From positions 1 through 64,000 of the forward strand of contig CABYDS010000001.1 in the NCBI GenBank assembly GCA_902517745.1: a DNA stretch of 64,000 nt, given 5' to 3'. Below the pieces are notes generated by a model that searched no databases, was not told the DNA's origin, and was given only the letters and a program-made list of their open reading frames with translations. Position 1 is the first letter of the stretch. Every line of letters begins with the position of its first letter. The position numbers and the translations under genes are program-made. Below are positions 36,117 through 45,902 of the stretch, one piece after another. Source of the DNA: an uncultured Pelagibacteraceae bacterium (GTDB lineage: Bacteria; Pseudomonadota; Alphaproteobacteria; Pelagibacterales; Pelagibacteraceae).

Positions 36117-37552
36117 TGAGAGATAAACAAATAGAAGATTTAAAAGATTATAAATACGGTTTTTCTACAGATATTGAAAGTTTTAAAGCCCCAAAAGGTT
36201 TAAATGAAGAAGTTATAAGATTTATATCAAATATAAAAAAAGAACCAGACTGGCTACTTCAATGGAGATTGAAAGCTTTTGAAAGATTAAAAGTATTAAA
36301 AGAACCTAATTGGCAAAAGCCAAAATATCCTAAAATTGATTATCAAGACTTATATTATTATTCTGCACCTAAAAGTTTTAAAGAAAAGCCAAAAAATTTA
36401 GACGATTTAGATCCAAAATTACTTGAGACTTACAAAAAATTAGGAATACCACTTCAAGAACAAAAGAGATTAAACGGTATTGCTGTTGACGCAGTATTTG
36501 ACTCAGTATCTGTCGCTACTACTTTTAAAGATACATTAACAGAAAAAGGAATTATTTTTTGCTCTATTTCTGAAGCAATACAAAAACATCCAGATTTAGT
36601 AAGAAAATATTTAGGTTCAGTTATACCAATTACCGATCACTTTTTTGCTACATTAAACTCAGCAGTTTTTACTGATGGATCATTTGTTTACATACCACCA
36701 AATGTAAAATGTCCGATGGAATTATCAACTTATTTTAGAATTAATGCATCAGACACTGGTCAGTTCGAGAGAACTTTAATCATTGCTGATAAAGGTAGTT
36801 ATGTAAGTTATTTAGAAGGATGCACTGCACCAATGAGAGATGAAAATCAGTTACACGCTGCAAACGTAGAATTGATTGCCTTAGATGATGCAGAGATTAA
36901 ATATTCTACAGTACAAAATTGGTATCCTGGAGATAAAGATGGAAAAGGAGGAATATATAATTTTGTAACTAAAAGAGGATTGTGTAAAGGTAAAAATTCA
37001 AAAATTTCATGGACACAAGTAGAAACTGGTTCTGCAATTACTTGGAAATATCCAAGTTGTATTTTAAAAGGTGATAACTCAATTGGAGAATTTTACTCAA
37101 TCGCAATAACAAATAATCATCAGAAAGCTGACACTGGAACTAAGATGATTCATTTAGGAAAAAATACAAAAAGTAAAATTATTTCAAAAAGTATTAGTGC
37201 AGGTAAATCAGATATGACTTACAGAGGTTTGGTAGATATTTCAAAAAATGCAGCTAATTCGACAAATTTTACTCAATGTGATTCATTGCTAATGGGCAAC
37301 AAGTGTGGAGCACACACAGTACCTTATATTAAGAATAAAAATTCAAATTCTAGTATTGCTCATGAAGCGACCACATCAAAAATAAGTGAAGATCAACTTC
37401 ATTATTGTCAGCAAAGGGGACTAAATCAAGAAGAAGCTGTAGGACTTATTGTTAATGGTTTTTGTAAAGAGGTTTTACAACAATTGCCTATGGAGTTTGC
37501 TGTTGAAGCTCAAAAACTAGTTGGAATAAGTTTAGAAGGAAGTGTTGGTTAA
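36116..37552 (+). CDS. sufB: Fe-S cluster assembly protein SufB
   Basis: Scaffold subunit of the SufBCD complex on which Fe-S clusters are built. The protein has 478 residues. Conserved beta-helix segments include [48 protein letters not shown], and near the end [11 protein letters not shown] with the important Cys and [15 protein letters not shown]. It lies second in an operon of seven suf genes plus regulator, each joined by 0-4 base gaps or overlaps. Confidence 0.97.
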   Translation: MRDKQIEDLKDYKYGFSTDIESFKAPKGLNEEVIRFISNIKKEPDWLLQWRLKAFERLKVLKEPNWQKPKYPKIDYQDLYYYSAPKSFKEKPKNLDDLDPKLLETYKKLGIPLQEQKRLNGIAVDAVFDSVSVATTFKDTLTEKGIIFCSISEAIQKHPDLVRKYLGSVIPITDHFFATLNSAVFTDGSFVYIPPNVKCPMELSTYFRINASDTGQFERTLIIADKGSYVSYLEGCTAPMRDENQLHAANVELIALDDAEIKYSTVQNWYPGDKDGKGGIYNFVTKRGLCKGKNSKISWTQVETGSAITWKYPSCILKGDNSIGEFYSIAITNNHQKADTGTKMIHLGKNTKSKIISKSISAGKSDMTYRGLVDISKNAANSTNFTQCDSLLMGNKCGAHTVPYIKNKNSNSSIAHEATTSKISEDQLHYCQQRGLNQEEAVGLIVNGFCKEVLQQLPMEFAVEAQKLVGISLEGSVG

Positions 37553-38287
37553 ATGTTAAAAATAAACAATTTAAATGCAAAAATTCAAGAAAAATCCATC
37601 TTAAGTGGTTTTAATCTTGAGATAAAACCAGGTGAGGTACATGCAATAATGGGCCCCAATGGATCAGGAAAGAGCACTTTGTCAAATATTCTATCAGGTA
37701 AAAAGGGATACGAAATATCAGGGGAAATATTATATGAAAATAAAAATTTGTTTGATCTTGAAACTGAAGAAAGAGCACATGAAGGTATTTTTTTGGCATT
37801 CCAATATCCGTTGGAAATACCTGGGGTGAATACAAATATTTTTTTAAAAACATCCTTAAATTCAATTAGAAAAGCTAGAGGCGAAAAAGAATTAGATGCA
37901 TTAGAATTTTTAAAATTAGTTAAAGAAAAAGCAAAAGAACTAAAATTTGATGAAGAAAAATTAAATAGACAATTAAATGTTGGTTTCTCTGGTGGTGAAA
38001 AAAAGAAAAACGAAATTTTACAAATGTCAATTTTAGATCCAAAATTATCTATATTAGATGAAACTGACTCTGGATTAGATATAGATGCTCTTAAAATAGT
38101 TGCAGATGGAGTTAATGCATTAAGAAAAAAAAATAATTCCTTTCTAATAATAACACACTATCAAAGACTACTTGATTATATAAAACCTGACTTTGTGCAT
38201 GTTCTTATGGGTGGAAAAATTATTAAATCAGGAGGAGCAGAATTAGCTTTAGAGTTAGAAAAAAAAGGATATGAAAATTTCAATTAA
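37553..38287 (+). CDS. sufC: Fe-S cluster assembly ATPase SufC
   Basis: ABC-type ATPase of 244 residues that binds SufB and SufD and drives conformational change of the scaffold. Walker A GPNGSGKST, a signature FSGGEKKKNEI and Walker B LSILDETDSGLDIDAL are present; the DETDSGLDIDAL form is diagnostic for SufC. It begins immediately after the sufB stop codon. Confidence 0.97.
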   Translation: MLKINNLNAKIQEKSILSGFNLEIKPGEVHAIMGPNGSGKSTLSNILSGKKGYEISGEILYENKNLFDLETEERAHEGIFLAFQYPLEIPGVNTNIFLKTSLNSIRKARGEKELDALEFLKLVKEKAKELKFDEEKLNRQLNVGFSGGEKKKNEILQMSILDPKLSILDETDSGLDIDALKIVADGVNALRKKNNSFLIITHYQRLLDYIKPDFVHVLMGGKIIKSGGAELALELEKKGYENFN

Positions 38288-39532
38288 ATGGAACAAAAAT
38301 TAAAAACAGATTTTGATAAATTTATAAGTACTTCTAATTTCTCAAACCAAGAGATTAAATTAAAAAAAGAAGCTCTTGATAATTTTTTGAAAAATGGATT
38401 TCCTAGTAGAAATTTAGAAAACTGGAAATTCTCAGATATAAACCAGATAATTAAAAAAAATATTGGAGAACTAACATTTTATAATGATTACAAAATTGAA
38501 AATGAAACTAATGACGATATTTTTATAAAGGAAATTGAACATAATAAAATTGTTATTGTTAATGGTAAAGTTCAGCAATTGAACTTCGAATATGAAGAAA
38601 GTGATAAAGTTAATATAACGATTTTAGATATTTTAAACCAAAACCTCAATCAAGATAATTCTCTCTTAAGTCTAAATAATTCTTTTTCAAATAAAATATA
38701 TAATATTTTAGTTAAAAAAAATTATTCATTAAAGAAACCTTTAGTAATATATCAAATAACTAATGAAAAAGTGAGTAATACCAATATTAATTTTCAATTA
38801 AACTTTGATTTAGAAGAAAGCAGCTCAATAAAAATTATTAATTTTTCTGATGACAATTCAGAAAAAAATTTCATTAATAATTTATTTAACTTTAATCTTG
38901 ATAAAAATGCAATTCTTAAGAATTATAAAATAGATAAAAAAAATAATACAAATATCAAGTATGATTATTCTAGCATTATTCAAAAAGAAAATAGTATTTC
39001 TGAAACTTTTATATTTTCCTCTGGATCAGATTATGTAAAAAATGAAGTCAACTGTAATCTTGAAGGTAAATATTCATCAGCATTTATTAATGGAATACAC
39101 TTATTGTCTAAAAATAAACACCACGAAATAAGAACTAAGACTAACCATTTATATGAAAACACGAAAAGTTATCACTTAATAAAAAGTGTAATTGATGACA
39201 GCTCAAAGTCTGTCTATCAAGGGAAAATATACGTGGATTCTAATGCTCAAAAAACAGATGGTTATCAATTAAGTAAAGCTATACTTTTAAATGAAGAAGC
39301 AGAATTTAATGCAAAGCCTGAACTAGAAATTTATGCTGACGATGTTAAATGTTCACATGGTTCTGCGTCAGGATGTTTAGATGAAGATTCGATTTTTTAT
39401 TTAATGTCTAGGGGTTTAGATCAAAAGACTGCAAAAGAATTATTAATTAACGGCTTTCTTCTAGATGTTATTGAAAAGATCACAGATGAGGAAATTAAAA
39501 GATTAATAAAAAATATGATTGGATTAAATTAA
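38288..39532 (+). CDS. sufD: Fe-S cluster assembly protein SufD
   Basis: A 414-residue SufB paralogue that completes the SufBCD scaffold. The N-terminal half is variable; the C-terminal half carries IRTKTNHLYENTKSYHLIKS, VYQGKIYVDSNAQKTDGYQ and the conserved ADDVKCSHGSASGCLDEDSI with the key His. It abuts sufC without spacer and overlaps sufS by one base. Confidence 0.94.
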   Translation: MEQKLKTDFDKFISTSNFSNQEIKLKKEALDNFLKNGFPSRNLENWKFSDINQIIKKNIGELTFYNDYKIENETNDDIFIKEIEHNKIVIVNGKVQQLNFEYEESDKVNITILDILNQNLNQDNSLLSLNNSFSNKIYNILVKKNYSLKKPLVIYQITNEKVSNTNINFQLNFDLEESSSIKIINFSDDNSEKNFINNLFNFNLDKNAILKNYKIDKKNNTNIKYDYSSIIQKENSISETFIFSSGSDYVKNEVNCNLEGKYSSAFINGIHLLSKNKHHEIRTKTNHLYENTKSYHLIKSVIDDSSKSVYQGKIYVDSNAQKTDGYQLSKAILLNEEAEFNAKPELEIYADDVKCSHGSASGCLDEDSIFYLMSRGLDQKTAKELLINGFLLDVIEKITDEEIKRLIKNMIGLN

Positions 39533-40749
39533 TGAACATACATGATATAAAAAAAGAGTTTCCAATTTTTGATGATAAAATTCAAAATAATGATTTAGTA
39601 TATTTAGATAGTGCTAATTCATCTCAAAAACCAAGAATAGTTGTAGATAGAATTTATGACTTTTATACAAAAGAGTTTTCTAATGTAGGTAGAAGTGTTC
39701 ATTATTTGGCAGTTGCTGCTACCAATTTATATGAACAAACAAGGGTCTCAGTTCAAAAATATATTAATGCTAAAGATAAAGATGAGATCGTATTTACTAA
39801 AGGAGCTACTGAAGCAATAAATTTAGTTGCCAACACTTTTGGTCAAAAGTATTTGTCTGAAGGAGATGAGGTATTGTTGACTGAACTCGAGCATCATTCA
39901 AATTATGTGCCTTGGCATTTTCTCAGAAAAGCAAAAAATATTAAAATTGAATTTGCTGAAATTAATGATGATGGTGAAGTAACATTAGAAGCTATAGAAA
40001 AAAAAATTACAAACAAAACAAAGATAATTAGCGTAAGTCATTTGTCAAATGTAACAGGTGCAATATTACCAATCAAAGAAATTGTGCAATTAGCACATTT
40101 AAAAAATATACCTGTTCTAATTGATGGTTGCCAAGGAGCTCCACACTTAAAATTAGATATGCAGGACATTGATTGTGATTTCTATGCAATATCTGGACAT
40201 AAAATGTACGGACCAACTGGAATAGGTGTTTTATATGCTAAAAAAAAATGGCTTGAAGATTTACCTCCATATCAAGGTGGAGGAGGAATGATAAATGAGG
40301 TTAAAAAAGAAGGGATTACTTATGGAGAATTACCTAACAAATACGAGGCTGGTACAATGGCCACAGCTCAAGTTATAGCTTTTAATGAATCCATAAAATT
40401 TATGGAAAAAATTGGTATTCAAAATATCGAAAAACATGAAAAAGAATTATTAGACTACGGACTAGAAAAGTTAAGAAAAAATAATTCAGTTAATATTATT
40501 GGAAATCCAAAAGAAAAAGGTGGAGTTATATCATTTACTATTGAAGGTGTTCATCCACATGATATAGCAACAATTCTTGATGAAGATGGAGTAGCTATTA
40601 GAGCAGGGCATCATTGTTGTCAAATATTACATGATAAATTAAATTTACCAGCAACCGCAAGAGCTTCATTTGGAGTTTACAATACAAAAGATGATATTGA
40701 TAAACTTGATGAAGCAATAAATAAATGTAAAAAAATTTTTAACTTATAA
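39532..40749 (+). CDS. sufS: Cysteine desulfurase SufS
   Basis: PLP enzyme of 405 residues that takes sulfur from cysteine for cluster assembly. Seen are GATEAINLVAN, the LTELEHHSNYVPW loop, the PLP-lysine in ISGHKMYGPTGIGVLY and the C-terminal persulfide cysteine near RAGHHCCQ. This arrangement is the type II (SufS) group. The next gene sufU is its probable sulfur acceptor. Confidence 0.96.
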   Translation: MNIHDIKKEFPIFDDKIQNNDLVYLDSANSSQKPRIVVDRIYDFYTKEFSNVGRSVHYLAVAATNLYEQTRVSVQKYINAKDKDEIVFTKGATEAINLVANTFGQKYLSEGDEVLLTELEHHSNYVPWHFLRKAKNIKIEFAEINDDGEVTLEAIEKKITNKTKIISVSHLSNVTGAILPIKEIVQLAHLKNIPVLIDGCQGAPHLKLDMQDIDCDFYAISGHKMYGPTGIGVLYAKKKWLEDLPPYQGGGGMINEVKKEGITYGELPNKYEAGTMATAQVIAFNESIKFMEKIGIQNIEKHEKELLDYGLEKLRKNNSVNIIGNPKEKGGVISFTIEGVHPHDIATILDEDGVAIRAGHHCCQILHDKLNLPATARASFGVYNTKDDIDKLDEAINKCKKIFNL

Positions 40750-41213
40750 TGGACTTAAAAGATTTATATCAAGAAATAATATTAGACCATGGAAAAAATC
40801 CAAGGAATTTAGGAAAGTTTGACAATTATAATAAAGATGCAAAGGGAAACAATCCTTTATGTGGTGATAACGTTCATGTTTATCTCAGGTTAAATGAAAA
40901 TAAAAAAGTTGAAGATATTGCATTTGAGGGGCATGGCTGCGCTATTTCAATGGCATCAGCATCAATTATGACTGATATGGTTAGAGGCAAAGAAGAGAAA
41001 GAGGTAAAAGAAATTGTAACTGATTTTTTAGGAATGATAAAAGAGAAAGATTCTTTAGAAACAAATATTTTAAAAGATGACGAAAAAACTAAATTGATGA
41101 GTTTATCTGGTGTTAAGCAATACCCTATGAGAGTAAAGTGTGCAACTTTATCTTGGCATACTCTTACATCAGCATTAGATAATTCAGATCAAATTGTAAA
41201 AACAGAAGAATGA
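40749..41213 (+). CDS. sufU: SufU-type sulfur acceptor
   Basis: NifU/IscU-like protein of 154 residues. SufU accepts sulfur from SufS through zinc-ligand exchange, replacing SufE. The three conserved cysteines appear in NPLCGDNV, GHGCAISMA and RVKCATLSW; the extra residues before the third Cys are typical of SufU rather than IscU. It is coupled to sufS (one-base overlap) and to the next gene (ATGA). Confidence 0.92.
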   Translation: MDLKDLYQEIILDHGKNPRNLGKFDNYNKDAKGNNPLCGDNVHVYLRLNENKKVEDIAFEGHGCAISMASASIMTDMVRGKEEKEVKEIVTDFLGMIKEKDSLETNILKDDEKTKLMSLSGVKQYPMRVKCATLSWHTLTSALDNSDQIVKTEE

Positions 41214-41512
41214 AAATGGATCTTAAAGAAAAAGTAATTGCTGAAATAAAAAAAATTTATGATCCTGAGATACCTGTTAATATATACGAATTAGGATTGA
41301 TATACGATATTATTGTTAATAATTCTGAAGTTAAGGTTAAAATGACTTTAACCACACCAAATTGTCCAGTAGCTGAAAGTTTGCCTAAAGAAGTTAAAGA
41401 CAGTATATTAGAAATTAAAGAAGTTTCAAAAGTAGATCTTGATTTAGTTTGGGAACCACCATGGGACAAATCAATGATGTCTGAAGCTGCAAAACTTGAA
41501 TTAAATTTATGA
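41210..41512 (+). CDS. sufT: SufT-like MIP18 family protein
   Basis: A 100-residue DUF59/MIP18 protein, the family implicated in Fe-S cluster maturation or delivery. The signature is seen in IYDPEIPVNIYELGLIYDI and in TTPNCPVAESLP with the conserved Cys, then VDLDLVWEPPWDKSMMS. It overlaps sufU and sufA by 4 bases each, which strongly ties it to the suf machinery. A second start two codons in (ATG at 41216) is possible. Confidence 0.92.
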   Translation: MKMDLKEKVIAEIKKIYDPEIPVNIYELGLIYDIIVNNSEVKVKMTLTTPNCPVAESLPKEVKDSILEIKEVSKVDLDLVWEPPWDKSMMSEAAKLELNL

Positions 41513-41844
41513 CAAAACAAATTATAACATTAAGCGATAACGCAGCTCAAAGAATAAAAGAAATTATGTCTAATGCTGAAAAAGACTCTTTAGGAGTTAG
41601 AGTTGGAGTTAAGTCAGGTGGGTGCGCAGGGATGTCTTATATTATGGAGTATACAAAAGAAGCAAATCCAAATGACGAAGTAGTAGAGGATAAGGGTGTG
41701 AAAGTCTTCATAGACTCTGCAGCGGTAATGTATTTACTTGGAACAGAAATGGATTTTAAAAAAGAAAAATTTTCTTCACAATTTGTATTCAATAACCCAA
41801 ATGAAACGGAGAGATGTGGATGTGGAGAGTCCTTTAAAATATAG
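41509..41844 (+). CDS. sufA: A-type Fe-S carrier SufA
   Basis: HesB/IscA-family carrier of 111 residues that passes clusters from the scaffold to apoproteins. Three conserved cysteines: one in KSGGCAGMSY and two in ERCGCGESF at the C-terminus. It is the last clear gene of the suf operon. ErpA or IscA naming would be equally defensible from sequence alone; context favours SufA. Confidence 0.94.
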   Translation: MTKQIITLSDNAAQRIKEIMSNAEKDSLGVRVGVKSGGCAGMSYIMEYTKEANPNDEVVEDKGVKVFIDSAAVMYLLGTEMDFKKEKFSSQFVFNNPNETERCGCGESFKI

Positions 41845-41903
41845 TATTTAATACACGCATATCAGAGTTGCGTTTATTGCATATCTATGATAGAATCATT
41901 GAT

Positions 41904-42068
41904 ATGAACACTTTTGAGCATAAAAACCTAATTAACTCTGAAGTTAAAACTCAAAAAAGAAAATCTTTATTCAGAAGTTTAATTAAACCAGTAGAAGCGG
42001 GCGCACATGGCACCCTCAACTACGTAGTTAAAAAAGGTTTAGGAAAAAATAAAATAGCTAAAAAATAA
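41904..42068 (+). CDS. Small basic hypothetical protein
   Basis: A 54-residue reading frame from the ATG at 41904 (MNTFEHKNLINSEVKTQKRK), highly basic, with a Gly-containing centre KPVEAGAHGTLNYVVKKGL. No membrane helix or known motif is seen. It fills the space between sufA and convergent glnA, ending 8 bases before the glnA stop, and its coding-like composition supports it as real. Function unknown. It could be cotranscribed with suf (59-base gap) or have its own promoter. Confidence 0.55.
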   Translation: MNTFEHKNLINSEVKTQKRKSLFRSLIKPVEAGAHGTLNYVVKKGLGKNKIAKK

Positions 42069-42078
42069 AAAGCTATTT
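42052..42078. terminator. Possible weak bidirectional hairpin between small gene and glnA
   Basis: AAATAGCT (42052-42059) pairs with AGCTATTT (42071-42078) around an 11-base A-rich loop. It covers both gene ends. The stem has few G-C pairs, so termination would be weak; on the minus strand a T-rich tract follows. Tentative. Confidence 0.3.
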
Positions 42079-43483
42079 AACAACTATAGTACATATCAAA
42101 CTCAATAGGATGAGGTGTATGTTCAAAGTTGTGTATCTCCTCAAATTTAAGAGCAATATAAGCATCGATTTGATCGTCAGTAAATACTCCACCTTGAGTT
42201 AAAAACTTTCTATCCTTATCTAAACTTTCCATTGCTTCTCTTAATGATCCGCAAACGGTTGGAACTTTTTTAACTTCCTTCTCTGATAAAGCGTAAAGAT
42301 CTTTATCAAAGGATTTGCCTGGATCAATTTTATTTTTGATACCGTCAATTCCTGCCATTAACATAGATGCAAATGTTAAATATGGATTACCAGATGCATC
42401 TGGGAATCTAATTTCACATCTTGCTCCTTTTTTGCTTAGCGTTATCGGAATTCTACAAGATGCTGACCTGTTTCTTGCAGAATAAGCAAGCAATACCGGA
42501 GCTTCAAAACCTGGAATTAATCTTTTATAACTATTTGTTGTAGCATTTGAAAACGCATTAATCGCCTTAGCATGTTTAAGTATTCCACCAATATAATAAA
42601 GCGCAGTTTGTGACAAACCTGAATATTTATTTCCAGAAAAAACTGGAGTTTTTCCTTTCCAAACTGATTGGTGAACGTGCATTCCTGATCCATTATCACC
42701 TTTTACAGGTTTAGGCATAAACGTAGCAGTTTTACCAAATGAATGTGAAACCATTTGAACTACATATTTGTATAATTGAACATTATCTGCTTGATCAACT
42801 AACGTACCAAAAAGCATTCCAAGTTCGTGCTGACTTGGAGCAACTTCATGGTGATGTTTTTCAACTGTGATACCTACGTCTCTTAAACCTTTTAGGTATT
42901 CACCTCTTATATCCTGAGCACTATCTACTGGAGGTACTGGAAAATATCCACCCTTAACTCCGGGTCTATGACCCATATTTCCATTTTCATAACTTTTTCC
43001 AGAATTATATGGTCCTTCTGTACTATCTATCGAAAAACTTGTTTCGTTCATATCGTTTTTTATTTTTACATCATCAAAAACAAAAAATTCTGGCTCTGGA
43101 CCAAAGTAAGCTTTATCACCTATGCCAGTCTTCTTTAAATAAGCTTCAGCTTTTTTCGCTATCCCTCTTGGATCTCTCTCATAAGGATTTCTTTTAATTG
43201 CATCTAATATGTCACAAAATAAAACAAGAGTATTATGAGATGTAAATGGATCAACGATTTGTCTGTTTAAATCTGGTTTTAATATCATGTCAGATTCATT
43301 TATCGCTTTCCATCCAGCAATAGATGATCCATCAAAAAATACACCATCGGTTAACATGTCCCCATCGACTACCGATGCATCCATAGTCAAGTGCTGTAAC
43401 TTACCTCTTGGGTCTGTAAATCTTAAATCGACAAACTCAATTTGCTTGTCTTTCATCATTTTTAGAACTTTGCTTGCGCTCAT
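42077..43483 (-). CDS. glnA: Glutamine synthetase, type I
   Basis: Assimilates ammonium by joining it to glutamate with ATP. The protein has 468 residues, normal for GSI. Seen are FTDPRGKLQHLTMDAS, FFDGSSIAGW, the metal-binding EHHHEVAPSQHELG-like region (KHHHEVAPSQHELG), and the MPKPVKGDNGSGMHVHQS signature. A tyrosine at the adenylylation position (DLYALSEKE) is kept. A strong ribosome-binding site (AGGAGA) precedes the ATG. No glnB lies next to it, unlike many alphaproteobacteria. Confidence 0.97.
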   Translation of the reverse strand: MSASKVLKMMKDKQIEFVDLRFTDPRGKLQHLTMDASVVDGDMLTDGVFFDGSSIAGWKAINESDMILKPDLNRQIVDPFTSHNTLVLFCDILDAIKRNPYERDPRGIAKKAEAYLKKTGIGDKAYFGPEPEFFVFDDVKIKNDMNETSFSIDSTEGPYNSGKSYENGNMGHRPGVKGGYFPVPPVDSAQDIRGEYLKGLRDVGITVEKHHHEVAPSQHELGMLFGTLVDQADNVQLYKYVVQMVSHSFGKTATFMPKPVKGDNGSGMHVHQSVWKGKTPVFSGNKYSGLSQTALYYIGGILKHAKAINAFSNATTNSYKRLIPGFEAPVLLAYSARNRSASCRIPITLSKKGARCEIRFPDASGNPYLTFASMLMAGIDGIKNKIDPGKSFDKDLYALSEKEVKKVPTVCGSLREAMESLDKDRKFLTQGGVFTDDQIDAYIALKFEEIHNFEHTPHPIEFDMYYSC

Positions 43484-43628
43484 ATAATCTCCTGTAGAAT
43501 TAAATATCTGGGTTAATTACCAATATTGTTATAATAAAGAATACATATAATGAGGATATCACCTATGCAATTTAAACATATAATTATGCCAATAATTTCA
43601 GCGCTTTTTTATCAATCATAAGTTGAAT
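43484..43628. other. Longest intergenic region: divergent promoters of glnA and ybaK-like gene
   Basis: This 145-base AT-rich spacer is the longest gene-free stretch in the window. It must hold the promoters for both divergent genes. I see the glnA ribosome-binding site and several TATAAT-like words (for example TTATAATAAAG) but no clear -35/-10 pair, no sigma-54 element and no recognisable riboswitch fold. Confidence 0.5.
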
Positions 43629-44108
43629 ATGACTTTATTGAATAAAGAACCAGTTAAAAGAGCAGAGAAGTGTCTTAAAGAATTTGATGAAAATTTATCA
43701 GTTGTAGAATTAGAAAATTCAGCAAAAACAGCTTTGGATGCAGCAAATTCATTAAATTGTGAAGTAGGAGCAATTGTTAAAAGTCTACTTATTAAGATAG
43801 AAAATGATTTTTTACTTTGTTTAGTTTCTGGTGACAAAAGATGTTCGTTAAATAAACTAAAAAAAATTTCTGAAAAAAAAAATGTAAGAATGGCTTCAGC
43901 TGATGAGGTTAAGTCTCAAACAGGATATACAATTGGAGGTGTATCTCCTGTAGGTCATATAAATAAAATTCAAATATTTATAGATAATTCTTTAAGCAGA
44001 TTTAAAGATATATTTGCTGCAGCTGGTCATCCTAATGTAATTTTTAAGATCAATTATGAAAAATTAATTCAAATTACAAAAGGTGATGTGAAAGATATTA
44101 CAGAATGA
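43629..44108 (+). CDS. YbaK/EbsC-family aminoacyl-tRNA deacylase
   Basis: A 159-residue protein of the family that hydrolyses mischarged aminoacyl-tRNA, such as Cys- or Ala-tRNA-Pro. Motifs: ALDAANSLNCEVGAIVKSLL, LVSGDKRCSLNKL, MASADEVKSQTGYTIGGVSP and AAAGHPN. The ATG at 43629 is chosen; an in-frame TTG lies two codons upstream. The precise tRNA substrate is not clear. The stop overlaps the next start (ATGA). Confidence 0.88.
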   Translation: MTLLNKEPVKRAEKCLKEFDENLSVVELENSAKTALDAANSLNCEVGAIVKSLLIKIENDFLLCLVSGDKRCSLNKLKKISEKKNVRMASADEVKSQTGYTIGGVSPVGHINKIQIFIDNSLSRFKDIFAAAGHPNVIFKINYEKLIQITKGDVKDITE

Positions 44109-44992
44109 AACAAGCTAATTTAACAGATTATATTTTATTAACATTACTATCAATAATTTGGGCATCTGCTTTTTTTAATATAAAAATTGCAACAGAATCT
44201 TTCGGTCCAATGACAATTGCTTTTTTGAGAGTATTTTTTGGATCTATACCAGTATTAATTTTATGTTTTTATAAAAAAATAGTAATTGAAGCATTTTCAA
44301 AAGATTGGCATTGGTTCATGTTAATAGGACTAATCAATTTAGTTATACCATTCTTTTTAATTGCTTACGGGGTAAAGTCTGTGCAAAGTAATTTGGCAGC
44401 AATTTTAATGTCTACTACTCCTTTGAGTTCTACCATATTAGGTCACTTTTATACAAAAAATGAAAAATTTAATTTTGCAAAAACTGTTGGGATATTAATT
44501 GGATTTGCAGGAATTGTTTATTTATTTTCTGATAATATTTTAATAGATGAAAATAATTTTCTTTCTGCAGTGCTAATTTTAGTAGGATCAACATGTTATG
44601 TAATAGGTGGAGTTTTAACACTTAAAATTAGCAAGAAAAAAAATGAAAACGTTACTGGATCAATATTAATTTGGGCAACTCTGATTTTATTTCCTTTGAT
44701 GTGTTTGTTAGAAACTCCATTGGAAAATACTCCATCATTAAATTCAACTATGTCAGTAATTTATCTTGGTATAGTACCAACAGGAGTTGCATGGCTTTTA
44801 AGGTTTAAAATTTTGAAAAAGAATGGTTTAATTTTTCAATCTCAGGTCTCGTACTTAATTCCAATCTTTGGTATTATTTTAGGCTATATATTTTTAAGTG
44901 AATTAATAACTTATAAGGTATTAATATCTTTATTGGCTGTAGTTGTAGGAATTTATTTTGTTAGAAAAGCAGATACAAAAATTATTATTTAA
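44105..44992 (+). CDS. EamA/DMT-family permease
   Basis: A 295-residue integral membrane protein with about ten helices in two five-helix repeats (EamA domains roughly 8-140 and 150-290). Family members export amino acids or metabolites, or take up organic compounds. The substrate cannot be told from sequence. It is coupled to the deacylase gene and overlaps the convergent homocysteine methyltransferase end by 8 bases. Confidence 0.88.
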   Translation: MKQANLTDYILLTLLSIIWASAFFNIKIATESFGPMTIAFLRVFFGSIPVLILCFYKKIVIEAFSKDWHWFMLIGLINLVIPFFLIAYGVKSVQSNLAAILMSTTPLSSTILGHFYTKNEKFNFAKTVGILIGFAGIVYLFSDNILIDENNFLSAVLILVGSTCYVIGGVLTLKISKKKNENVTGSILIWATLILFPLMCLLETPLENTPSLNSTMSVIYLGIVPTGVAWLLRFKILKKNGLIFQSQVSYLIPIFGIILGYIFLSELITYKVLISLLAVVVGIYFVRKADTKIII

Positions 44993-45902
44993 ATAAAGAT
45001 ATAGAGCTAATATGCTCAGGTTTTGTCTCACAACATCCACCTAATATTGTTGCCCCACCTTCTATGAATTTTTTTGATAGATTATAAAATTCATTTGCAT
45101 CAAAATTATCTCTTTTTCCTAAAGATTGATTAGGATTTATTCCAATTTCATAAGGTTTTGCAGTATTAAATGTCTGTATGGGCCCTGGTTCATCAACTCC
45201 CCACAAATTTATTTTAAATCCAAATGGAACTTTACAATTTAAAAATTTATCTAATACAGATAATGATATTTCTGGAGAAACACACGCACAAACTACACCA
45301 AGTATATTTTCATGTTTAATAATTTCAATTAATTGCTCAATTTTTTCTTCTGAGGGTAGGTCACCATTTTTTTTTAAATGTATTCCAATTAAAACTTTTT
45401 TGTTTAATTTTTTAGATATATTAAGAGCGGCTTTAACTTCATTAGTGCTGCTAATAACATCTAAGTATAAAAAATCAGTAAATTCACTTAAAATATCAGC
45501 TTGTTCAAACATATCTTCCTCAATTAATTTGATATCGCGATCATCAGTCATATAAGTGTCTCTTTGGCTAGGAATTGATCCAGCTACTAATACATTTTTC
45601 TTTGATAAATCTTTAGCTTTGATTGCAAGTTTACATGCAATTTCGTTTAATTTTTTGAATTGATTACCAACATTATTTTCTATTAATCTAAATTTTCTAC
45701 AACTAAAAGTGTTTGTAACGATAACATCCGAGCCTGCATTGATGTATGATAAATGAGTATCAACCAACAATTGATGATATTTTTCATCTAACAAAGCGCT
45801 TGCAGACCACAAGGTCCCCATAGATACCATTCCTTTTTCAAGTAATAATTGACCCATGCCACCGTCTAATATTCTTATTTTTTTAAAAAAATTGTTATCC
45901 AT
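44985..45902 (-). CDS. Homocysteine S-methyltransferase family protein
   Basis: Zinc enzyme of 305 residues that makes methionine from homocysteine using a methyl donor such as S-methylmethionine or betaine. ILDGGMGQLLLEKG starts the barrel; zinc cysteines are in GVVCACVSPE and LGGCCETKPEHI. The size suits MmuM/BHMT-type enzymes, not full MetH. The donor is unresolved. Its start overlaps an upstream EamA permease gene by 8 bases, so a permease and a methyltransferase are coupled. Confidence 0.88.
   Translation of the reverse strand: MDNNFFKKIRILDGGMGQLLLEKGMVSMGTLWSASALLDEKYHQLLVDTHLSYINAGSDVIVTNTFSCRKFRLIENNVGNQFKKLNEIACKLAIKAKDLSKKNVLVAGSIPSQRDTYMTDDRDIKLIEEDMFEQADILSEFTDFLYLDVISSTNEVKAALNISKKLNKKVLIGIHLKKNGDLPSEEKIEQLIEIIKHENILGVVCACVSPEISLSVLDKFLNCKVPFGFKINLWGVDEPGPIQTFNTAKPYEIGINPNQSLGKRDNFDANEFYNLSKKFIEGGATILGGCCETKPEHISSISLFK

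Noticed and set aside
41868..41903. Upstream extension of the 54-residue small protein from a TTG at 41868
   Set aside because: The ATG at 41904 is a better start; the extension (LLHIYDRIID) looks non-coding.
43575..43622. Short frame beginning MQFKHIIMPI between glnA and the YbaK-like gene
   Set aside because: Only about 15-18 codons in a promoter region, with no motif or clear ribosome-binding site. Could be a leader peptide, but nothing supports it.
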